Of a DNA stretch of 21,822 nt, positions 1-9,518 are shown piece after piece. Under the pieces are notes generated by a model. The model saw nothing but the letters and a program-made list of their open reading frames with translations. It searched no databases and was not told where the DNA came from. Positions within the stretch are counted from its first letter, which is position 1, and the number at the start of each line of letters is the position of its first letter. This stretch comes from Bigelowiella natans CCMP2755. Lineage: Eukaryota > Cercozoa > Chlorarachniophyceae. Where the stretch lies: NCBI GenBank assembly GCA_000320545.1, contig ADNK01002601.1, positions 1-21,822 on the forward strand. The letters run 5' to 3'. The position numbers and the translations under genes were made by a program.

Positions 1-249
1 CCAGTGGAGACTGATGTCATCCCGGGTTTTTGATTGAAAAATTAATTTATTGTTGTGGTCTATCGATATTTGACAACAAATTATGATTTTGAGTTATTCG
101 CGCCTCCCTCCACACAAACTCTGTGTGCGCGCCCACGCCCCCCACTAATAGCGCATAGGGACATTGCTCCCCGCCGACCCAAGCCCCCCCCCCCCCCCCC
201 CCTCTCCCCCCCCCTTCGCCGCCCCAAACCTTCCTACTTTTCATTTCAG
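1..249. other. 5' window edge, probable intron of the upstream gene
   Basis: No coding exon is supported here. The stretch holds a long interrupted C tract (about 187-218) and ends in a good 3' splice site (TTTCATTTCAG, ending at 249). It is therefore best read as the intron before the first visible exon of the gene at 250-1588. The C and G runs create spurious proline- and glycine-rich reading frames on both strands. Confidence 0.5.
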
Positions 250-765
250 TGGTCTGCTTGTCGAGGGGTGCGTGAGGTTTTTGGAGGAGAACATGGGCAA
301 ATTTATCGAGCCTTGCCTCCGCCTCGAGGCGAAGGAGAGAGACGAAGACGAAAAACGGAGGGGAGGGGGGGGAGCAAGCGACACTTCCGTCGCCGAGCAG
401 CAATGTCCCCATCCGCCATTAGTGCAGGGCGTGAGCGCGCACACACAGTTTCTCCGAAGCGAGGCGCGACTGTTCCTACAGCTACCGAAGGAGCTATTGA
501 AAAACGCGCTTGTCTCTGGCCGAGTGCGGGTCGAGACGAGGCCCCTCACCGATGCGCTCAAGCTATGGTAGGAGAACAGCGAGCCTGTGTTGTTGTTTGC
601 GGATATGCAGACAATAGTATGGGTGGTGGTGGTGGTGGTGGTGGTGGTAATGGTAGTTGTGCTGTCTGATGATGATGATAATGACGGTGATGATTATGAT
701 GATGACGATAATGATTGTTCTGAGCGCCCTGTCGTGACAAAGATTGTTGCCATCATCATAACCAT

Positions 766-800
<35 letters not shown>

Positions 801-1389
801 CCATCACCACAGGGCTCGGGCGCAAGTTCGCGCGCGATCGCAGCACACGCAAGCTCAGAGTTCCCGTGGGGGGGAGGTGAAGGATTGCTCTTCTTCTTCC
901 TCGCTGTTGTTCCGCGAAGGGGAGAGAGTGAAACTGACAGGGCTTCAGGCGCAGCCGCACCTCAATGGCATCGAAGGCGTTGTTCGCGGCGTGGATTCTC
1001 GCCGGGGACGACACGTCGTTCAGGTAACAGCTCATCATCTACAATAAGGATGTTCCACGTGAAAATACCAAAAACCAACTTAGACGACGGCGCGATCGCT
1101 GGACGTTTGTGTTGTTCTTGAACTATATCATCATATGACGTGCACGTAATCATGAAATCCCCAGGTCACGCGAAGGGTGCGACGTTATCACCATCGGCGC
1201 TCCCCCTCCTCCTCCTCCTCCTCCTCCTCCTCCTCCTCCTCCCCCTATCATCCAATGATGATACGCGTGCGACCTAGCAACTTGCAGAGGGTGGTGATGA
1301 ACATGTCGCAGAAGCAAGCTGCTGCGGAACTTTTGAAAGATATGGAACCCCCCGATACACTGTTTAATTCTCCCAACCGGTACACTCAC

Positions 1390-1458
<69 letters not shown>

Positions 1459-1588
1459 ATTTGCCTTTCTTCCCCCTTGCTTTATCGCCTCCTCCCACTC
1501 CCCTACCCACTCACGATTTACATGTGCCTGTTGTGGCAGTACGCGCCTGGAGGCCCTGAGCATCATTCGGAGGATTCAAAGAGATTGA
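250..1588 (+). CDS. Unidentified protein, C-terminal part, with SH3-like module (5' partial)
   Basis: I do not recognise the protein. Four exons chain in compatible phases: 250-567, 813-1023, 1165-1379 and 1540-1588 (TGA 1586-1588), giving at least 263 residues. The first exon encodes a charged segment (FLEENMGKFIEPCLRLEAKE). The second contains VKLTGLQAQPHLNGIEGVV and GRHVVQ, and the third continues MIRVRPSNLQ. Together these give the pattern V-x-L-x-G-L...LNG..G.V...GR..V...I.VRP.NL, a small SH3-like barrel often attached to MYND-finger, TPR or ankyrin proteins. Between the two halves lies a run of about 12 serines encoded by (TCC)n. The tail is AAELLKDMEPPDTLFN, then a short basic end and the stop. 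The start lies outside the window. The SH3-like call is fairly sure; the exon at 250-567 and the poly-Ser insertion are less so. Confidence 0.6.
568..812 (+). repeat. Intron with (GGT)n and (CAT)n microsatellites
   Basis: The intron runs between a GTAGGA donor and a CACCACAG acceptor. It contains (GGT)n at 622-648, imperfect (GAT)n around 666-715 and (ATC)n at 767-799 just upstream of the acceptor. Confidence 0.6.
1204..1242 (+). repeat. (TCC)n microsatellite read as poly-serine
   Basis: The run of TCC triplets lies inside the third exon of the 5' gene and reads as serine in the exon's frame. No AG acceptor exists between the repeat and the conserved IRVRPSNL segment that could exclude it without deleting part of that segment. 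It is probably translated. It is the only microsatellite in the window that I place inside a coding exon. Confidence 0.55.
1380..1539 (+). repeat. Last intron of the 5' gene with (AT)n(GT)n
   Basis: A GTACAC donor follows CCAACCG and a GTGGCAG acceptor precedes the last exon. The compound repeat (AT)n at about 1396-1432 followed by (GT)n to 1459 fills half the intron. Confidence 0.6.
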
Positions 1589-1717
1589 TAAAGAAGAAGC
1601 AACAGTTTGGCTTTGAGGCATGGAGTGTTGTTATGACTTCAGGTCCAAAGAGAAAAGCTGATAATTGTACAGAAAAGCTGATCCCCTTCCCCGTATCTGT
1701 CGCAACAACATTGTTGA

Positions 1718-1722
<5 letters not shown>

Positions 1723-1756
<34 letters not shown>
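1723..1756. repeat. (AT)n microsatellite
   Basis: About 17 AT units lie downstream of the 5' gene, outside any exon. Confidence 0.9.
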
Positions 1757-1759
<3 letters not shown>

Positions 1760-2162
1760 TTGTATATAGCAACCACGAGCAGGCATTATCTTCCCTTTTC
1801 CTCTGCCTTGCCGCTTCTCTGTACAGTAGTGCGGCTAATAACGCCAGCTTCTTGTGCAGTCGCCCATTGGTGAGAATAACACGTGCGGCCAACAATGACG
1901 TATAGAGTATTGCAATTAGTGTAGTTGATGGAAGAAAAGATATGGTTATCGCCGTACGTTACTTCTCCTTCCTGAGCTACCAGAAGAGTATCAGTATATT
2001 TCACATATGAGGCTAGCACTACAGGGGTTAGACATTGCAGGTGGTCGCATCAGAACGCCCAGATCTTAGCCCATCCTGAATGATGCGCCACGAGTTATTC
2101 TAGTATGATTGATTCATTGTATACGAATAATGTCTGTGTGTGTGTGTGTATCTGATACATAC

Positions 2163-2223
2163 ATTCACACACACACACACACTTACACACACACACACTT
2201 ACACACACACACACTTACACACA
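2163..2223. repeat. CA microsatellite with 16-nt higher-order period
   Basis: CA runs are interrupted by TT at 2183-2184, 2199-2200 and 2215-2216, exactly 16 nt apart. The array therefore has a TTACACACACACACAC unit. A short GT run at about 2132-2150 lies just upstream in the complementary orientation. Confidence 0.85.
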
Positions 2224-2229
2224 TATGGA

Positions 2230-2940
2230 TGGCCATGCTAGCATGTAAAGTCTATAGATGAAGCAACAATGATGTGTAAATTAGATGCCACAAAGACAAC
2301 CTTTTATATCTGCGCCCCGCCGCTCGCCTACTAGCTAGCTAGCCTATTTGACTATCTCTAGATCTAGCTGTAGACACTTCGGCGAGCATTATCGCACTAC
2401 TAGACTACCTTAGCCATATGTTTGCTTGAGCGGGCATGTTAGCATGCCATTAGCATGCATGTCCCAGCTAGCCAGCACCACAAATTGTCGCTATACATCA
2501 GCAGATTGCTGTCTACGAAGCACGATCATTTAAGTTTGAATATCGTTACATGCATGCAGCAGGCTAGCACGTACTGGAGCAGGAGAAACCGTGTTATTGT
2601 TAACGTGCATCTAGCTACAGCTAGACCAACTGCTAAAAACTGTTGTACTTGATAGCACCCCCCCCGACGACAGCGCACACGCACAGCTAGACAGCTAGCT
2701 TTGTCGTTGATTCATCTAGTCACAGCCAGCACATGTCCGAGCATGTGCATGTGTAGCACTAGGAGTATGATAACGATTAACACACCCGATCGATGTGATT
2801 GATTTACATTGAGCCGAAGATGAGATCGATCAGCCAATGCAGCATTGGGGCAATTCTGTGCAGCACAATAGAGAGACGGAGTAGATGAGCGAAGAATTAT
2901 GTGGTGAAAGGTGGATATTCTCAATCAACTAGCGATACGA
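2230..2940. other. CTAG-rich segment (spacer 1)
   Basis: By hand count about 17 CTAG tetramers fall in roughly 700 nt, many as GCTAGC, including a run of overlapping TAGC units at 2330-2343. About three would be expected in random sequence of even composition. Nearby GCATGC words (2435-2460) add to the palindromic character. No coding or RNA gene explains it. Confidence 0.6.
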
Positions 2941-3045
2941 CCCACTCCTACCCTCCGAATAATTTGGCCAAAAAATGTTTCTTAAGTCCTGCAATTCCGT
3001 CGATAACGCATCGTAGACATGATGATGTATTACACATATAAACTT

Positions 3046-3076
<31 letters not shown>

Positions 3077-3081
3077 TATAT

Positions 3082-3118
<37 letters not shown>
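3046..3118. repeat. (GT)n and (AT)n microsatellites
   Basis: GT units at 3046-3073 are followed after a short spacer by AT units at 3083-3118. The tract sits in the convergent spacer. Confidence 0.9.
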
Positions 3119-3122
<4 letters not shown>

Positions 3123-3690
3123 AACATATTGTGCTCGATGACAACACTGTCACCACACCATATTATCAGCACAATCATCAACCTTCTACCTGCTCTTATT
3201 CTGAACGATGACCATCGTCACGACGAGAAAGAATGCGTATTTCAGCACCCGGAATTTCCAAGCGGGGCGCACGGTCTAACACGTCAACGAAACACGCATT
3301 TTGCCTCTCACACACACAAGCGGCGCACACCGGCATGTCACAGCAGCGCAAATCAAGGCAGCAGCATATTTGTGGGCACCACTTCGTCAAGCCACCGTCC
3401 AACGCACGTAGCGAGCAGTATCACTATCATCGTCATCGGTGCGACGGTACCTGGGCAAAGCCGAGAATAGCAACTTTGAGGCTACTGTAGGGCGGATACC
3501 GCGCGAAGATGTCCAAGACCCTGAGTGATGTTAAAGGAAAGGGGGGGGAAACAAGAAAAGGCGGAGTAGGCGGCAAGGAAATCAACGACAACTCCTAGTG
3601 TATGATGATGCGGCCCCCCACCTCACCCTCACTCCTGCGCATTATTAACTAAGAAGCTTGTCTGGCATGATCCATTTCTTCTTCTTTTTC

Positions 3691-3710
3691 TTGTTGTTGT
3701 TGTTGTTGTT
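3691..3710. repeat. (TTG)n abutting the ALDH stop codon
   Basis: On the gene strand the ALDH stop TAA (3711-3709) runs straight into (CAA)n. The stop shares its last bases with the microsatellite. Confidence 0.8.
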
Positions 3711-4797
3711 ACGTTGTGTCTGGCCTCCTCAATACAGCCTTCTGGTGGGAGAAGCAATCGAAGGAGAACTTGCCGTGATAGCTCGCAATACCTAGGAATA
3801 CGCCATGTCTATTTGAAATTTGTGTGTGTATGTGTGTGTATGTGTGTGTCTGTCTGTGTCTGTGTGTGCGAGAAAGAGAGAGCGCGCGCATGCTCTTTCT
3901 TTTCCTGGAGGAGCGTAAAGCATAAGATGCATGCATAAATGATGAAGTACTACGTGCTGTACGCACCCGAATGGCCGACGCCCCCGAATGGAAGCTCTTC
4001 ATTGGTCAGATGAGTTGCGATCTTGATGTGCGGAACACACACATTATTAGCAAACCGCAGATATCGTGAGCACATGACCCCCCCCCCCCCCCCCCTCGAT
4101 TACCACTTGTGTGATGGTTAAATTTTAAAATGTGCTAGCCACGAATGATGCAGCATCTTACAACCTCGTTCACAAGGTAGGCCCCTGAAGACGTATTCTT
4201 GAGGAAAATCTCCTTCTCTGTTGTTTGTGTGGTGCAAAGCATACACGTAGCATTCTAAAGTCAGGATTTTCGAGGGAATAATACCCAGGAGGAAGAAGCT
4301 TTTGCGAGATGCGCGCAGGCATAGATATTCCTCCCCTCCCATCCCCTCCACATATCCTTGTGCAGGTAAAGATAGAGAAGAAGGGGGGGGGAGTAAATTC
4401 GATAATATTCTAGGATATTATTCTCCACACGTCAAAAATCTCTGCATCCATCAATACATCAATACATAAATGCATGCACATAGAGTACTACCGCGTGTGT
4501 CGTTTGAGAAGACATAGAGGCTCAATGGTTTCTCGCCTTTGTTGATGAACTCCACGACTCTCTCCGCATCCGTGTACTCTACGACGGGGAGAACAGGACC
4601 GAAGATCTCTTGCGACATCGCCTTGAGATTGTGCAGGGATTGGATTTGATCAGGGGTTGGAGATACACAAAACGCTGCTACGCGGGCGCGTGTGCGTGCA
4701 ACAGCAATGACAAATAATACACGCTTGCAGCACTTTTCGTAGCGATGATCCGTGTTTTGATTTCATCGCTATGTGTGAATGGATGGCATGCCTTCTT

Positions 4798-4828
<31 letters not shown>

Positions 4829-5585
4829 TTGTTATTATTAATCTCATACCTTAGAAGACTCAAACGATTTCCAGTCGTCTCCGAAGAACAAAACTGTGGG
4901 ATCGATGTACCTAGTAGAAGCAGGGGTAGTTAGGTAGTTAGTAGTAGGAGAAGTAATAGGGTGAGGCGGGGGAGAGGACGCGGTGCTGGTCCTGTGATTC
5001 TCCTCCTGTACAAGTACAAATTACCGGGATTTTACGTCGAAGTTGCCCCCAGTGATGATCTTATCCTGCACATCATACAGCACAAAAGCAGATTCATTAT
5101 TATCTTCAGCATGCACGTTGTCGCTTGTCCTCTTCTTCTTCTCTCTTCGGTGGCAGTGGCGGTACTGGTGCGTGGAGCTCAGTCATCATGGGTATTGTTA
5201 CTAACGCGAAGAAACTTGCTCATCATCATCATCATTATCATCATCATCATTGTCATCATCATCAGGGTCATCGTAAAGACGAACAACGAAGGACCTTCTG
5301 GCCTTCCAACATCGAGCTTACGCGTTGTGTGTGCCTACCATTCACCTGTGTTGTTTATTGGTAGTAGCAGCAGCAGCAGCAGTAGTAGTAGCAGTGGTGG
5401 TACTCTTAGCGCACACTCCTCCTCGACGAATATGTGATCATTATCATCACTATCATCATCATCATCGTCGTCGTCTTCGTCTTCGTCTTTATGCAATGTG
5501 AAATGATCTCACAAGCACAAGGAATGATACATTGGTAGAGGAGGAATGTTTCCATCTATACAAAAGAATGTGCGCACCACACACA

Positions 5586-5637
<52 letters not shown>

Positions 5638-5725
5638 ACTACTACAACTATAAACTACTAAGACGACCATCCTGCAGAAGAACTTAGAAGCTTTGGCATC
5701 GCTCCCTACGCAACATCATCATCAC

Positions 5726-5761
<36 letters not shown>

Positions 5762-6093
5762 TATGATCATATCCATTCATTTTCCAACATCAGCCATCAG
5801 AGGGAAGCAGTACTAATATTGCTGCTACTACTAGTAATTGTAGCAATCAGCTTCTTTGTGCAATATAATAATGATGCTGATGAGCAGATGAGGAAAGCTG
5901 CTGTATCGATCCTTACGATGATAGCTTCATCAATGCTCCCCATACCATTGCATTCATGATTTCTTCTTATACAACCCCCCCCACCCCCCTACTGCTGCTG
6001 TGACAATGACCGTAAAAATCCTTGACGTTCTTCACCAATTTCTCACGGAACTTTGTATTGTATATAAGTAAATGAATAAGTACACGCGTGCAC

Positions 6094-6140
<47 letters not shown>

Positions 6141-6200
6141 TCTATGTGTGTGTTTGTGTGCGTATGTATTATGTGGAGAGATGGATGGAAACATATAGAT

Positions 6201-6238
<38 letters not shown>

Positions 6239-7450
6239 AGAGAGAGAGGAGTTGGGATTTATTTGTAAAAGTTATGTAGTGATGATTACCATAACTAAGA
6301 GTAGACTTCGGAGGTATATTGTGATCATAAGCATACACTAGCATCATCACCATCATCATCATTATCATCATCATCATCATCATCGTTACCTGTTTGGAAA
6401 TATCCTTATGCACGAAGATATGGTCAGGAGCCACACACGTCTGTTTGTACACCAACCACATCAAATCCATCACATATCGGCAGTATTAACTTATTCTCGT
6501 TCAACAGCATTGAATCTCCAGATGGAATCTCCAAAACTAGGCAGAAAATACTAGTGATCTTTGTACTACGACACGGAAAATCGAGGAGGGTTGTTGACAA
6601 TGACGCGGTGTTCATATATTTGTTAAGCGGCAGCAGCATCGTCGTCGTCAATGGCTCTTTGTCTTTGTTGATGATTACCTGTCCTGCATTCATCCACTTT
6701 CCCCACGCAATGCGTTTGGTAGCGACCTTTGCACGCACACACACACACACACACACTCACTCACTCACTCATGTATTTACTCTATTTGAATAAAGAGGAT
6801 GCAATAAATCGGCGTGGTTTCGCTTGTATCGTACCTCCAAATTGGACGTCTTCCCGATGATCGTGGGGCATTTCCCTCCCCTGTATAAGGACAACAATAT
6901 TCGGCGTGTGCATGTGTTGGGGAGGGGGGGGTGATGATTTGATGTATATACATATAGTACGCGGAAATTATGCATGCTATATCTTTACAATGATGCAGTT
7001 GCAATGAATTTGAATAAACACGCGAACAGCCTCCGTTTTCTGCCCTGCGACAAGAACCAGTTTCTACTCTTCGTGCGTGTTCATGCCATCATCAAGGCGC
7101 GATGATGCTGCAAGGTACTAGCGGTTGTCGTACATTTCCAAGCACACTGGGGTGAGGTGGTTAGCAGCAGCCTGCAACATTCAATGCGAGTGAATACATA
7201 TTCTAACGAAATAGAAGAAATTATGTACTGACGCACTAACGGGAAAACGCCCCCTATAACTGGTAGAGGATACGGCGAAGTATTTGGAATAATGAAGCGA
7301 CAAGATAGAAAATATGAACGCAATAAATGTTACTATATTCAACGTAAACTACTACTACCTCATACACAATCCTCCCAACAATATCAGACCCCGTGTAGAA
7401 AACCTGTTTGCCACCACAATGATAGAAGTGATGATAACGACGACGAAGAC

Positions 7451-7483
<33 letters not shown>

Positions 7484-9203
7484 AAATGATGATAGGCTGT
7501 TGCATCAAGCAAACGATATCAAAAGAGGCCCTTTACTCTGCCAAGTTTCATCATCTACTACTTACATGAATATTACCTTGTCCCATCTTTCCTTGAGAAG
7601 AGCTTGATTTGTCTTCACTCCGCCCTCCATCACCATAATGTATTTCCTGTCAAGGTACTGACGATGGCCACGGAGGTACGAGGGAGGAGGAGGAGAAGGA
7701 GGAGGAGGAGGGAGGGGGGGGGAGAAAGATAAGAGGAGCTTCAAAGCAGTTTCCTGCGACTACGATCGGTACGCATGCATTTTGTGACAAGTAGGGCAGT
7801 AGCACTCAGTGCTTGTAGTGGTGGTTTTTTTGCTTTCTTTCTTTCTTTCTATCTCTCTTTACACCTGATCGCATAGACGCTTCATTGCATTGGAAGAGTG
7901 GGGAACCATATCGGTAGGCAGCTGTGTGTTCAAACGACATACTTACATCATCTAATAATCATAATAATCATAATCATAACAACGATAATAATAATTGCAG
8001 TGGGGAGATATTTGCACACAGAGGTAAAATTTAATGTGGTGTGAGTGTGTGTCGTTCTCTTATGATGTTACTCCCTCTCCCTCGCTCTCTCTCTCTGAGC
8101 TCTTCGTGAGCTATGTACCTTCAACACAACAGCATTTCCTGCGGCAATGGCACCGACCTGTGCGAACACGTGTAACAATATCAAAGAACAACTCCCTCTC
8201 TCTTAAATATGATGTTAATCATCTCCCATATTATGCATTGCTATTGTCCCGGAAGAAACACAGACGACTATGGGGAATCATCGATGATTAGAGCCTCGCG
8301 ACACGGCTTTTTACGGGGGGGGGCAAAATCATCAACTGTGCCTTTTCCACTGCCATATGGATGATTAACCCGAATTATGCAGTAATCCCCCCTTTCTACT
8401 ATCTATCTCGTTGATCTTATGCGCCACGTTGCTCTGCCCATCATCATCATCATCTTCTTCCTACTACACTTAACGACCAGGGGCACAAGCGCCAGCTGAA
8501 CAGGATAATTCCAGCATCCTAGGATCAGCACGCACCCTGTTCATCATGAACATCAACCAACCAATCAATCGTATTGTTCCAAGAGGATGATGGTAGATGC
8601 GATTCGATAAATGAAGACAATAATGGCAGCTGTCTGAGGATGCAGATGATGCAGCAGGAGGACACTAGCCGTTCATTCCTACGCTATCAAACAGGCTGTG
8701 TGGAGAAGAGCTGTCACGCCACAAGATAGCTTCGGTATAAAAACATTGCAACGGATAGGTGCTGTTCCGTGTTGCTACTACTACTTACAACCTAAAGGAT
8801 CCGATTTCAGCGAAGAAGCTCCTGGAAGATTTATCAGCTGGAAACAACAACTCCATCATCAACAACAAATATCCTTCCAGCAAAATCAAATGCAGACAAA
8901 CTAGGAAAGGAACCGAAGTACTGATACACCACTGTTCTTTTTTAAAGTTAGGGGGCTATTCGAAGCAAGGCTCACACTCATAGGGGGGATATCATTCGTT
9001 GGAATTTCTCATCTCACATTCGTCGAGACTCGAGTCTCGGAAGTCCAGTTGTCTAAGTTATCCAACGCCTGAAGAGGAAGAGTGGGAAAACAACAAAACA
9101 ACAACATCAAATGAACAGAATTTTTACACTCTCACTCAACAACGATAGATAGCGAAAGCACAGTGATCGATAGTCTCTGGTGTTCTTTTCGAGTGTGTGC
9201 GCA

Positions 9204-9243
<40 letters not shown>

Positions 9244-9425
9244 CGTTTTGCGCCGCATGCTCTATGATGTTGGTCTCGAGAAAATAGCCTTCCTCCTCCG
9301 AGCGATTCAAATCCTTCTTCAGCCCTTGCAGGAGAGCGTCTTTCCCTTCTCGTAGCATCGCCATCATAGCGCGCAATTGCTGTCGTCTCCATTCCAACGA
9401 GCGTGTGACACCGCTGCTGAACGCC

Positions 9426-9468
<43 letters not shown>

Positions 9469-9479
9469 TATCGTATGTG

Positions 9480-9518
<39 letters not shown>

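Larger units (their letters stand above)
1589..3708. other. Convergent intergenic spacer
   Basis: This 2.1-kb stretch separates the stop of the + strand 5' gene from the stop of the - strand ALDH gene. I found no spliceable coding exon in it. It holds (AT)n at 1723-1756, a 16-nt periodic CA repeat at 2183-2223, a CTAG-rich segment at 2230-2940, (GT)n(AT)n at 3046-3118 and (TTG)n next to the ALDH stop. Open frames at 1177-1905, 3048-3470 and 3233-3490 depend on repeats or lack family motifs. No canonical AATAAA signal stands out. Confidence 0.6.

Noticed and set aside
55-669. 204-residue + strand open frame
   Set aside because: It is proline/arginine-rich because of C and GGT runs, crosses a good splice acceptor at 249, and is out of frame with the exon that leads into the SH3-like segment.
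1177-1905. 242-residue + strand open frame
   Set aside because: Only its first third is coding in my model. The rest reads through (AT)n(GT)n and another (AT)n tract as Ile-Tyr and Cys-Val repeats.
2163-2223. Spaced-repeat array resembling CRISPR
   Set aside because: The 16-nt period is a CA minisatellite with no unique spacers, in a eukaryotic intron-rich context.
3048-3490. Two overlapping + strand open frames (140 and 85 residues)
   Set aside because: One starts in a GT/AT repeat, neither has a recognisable motif, and no phase-compatible splice partners were found. A hidden gene is not excluded.
4400-4425. ATAATAT / ATATTAT inverted repeat in an ALDH intron
   Set aside because: A 7-bp AT-rich stem with a 6-nt loop is common by chance in AT-rich introns.
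5400-5440. Candidate extra ALDH exon (HIFVEEECALR on the - strand)
   Set aside because: Its phases do not fit the neighbouring exons, and the alignment is already gapless between CRM and VNGRHTQRV.
9024-9039. 16-nt perfect palindrome around CTCGAG
   Set aside because: It lies within ALDH exon 5 and is explained by the codons for SETRVS. No related copies were seen in the window.
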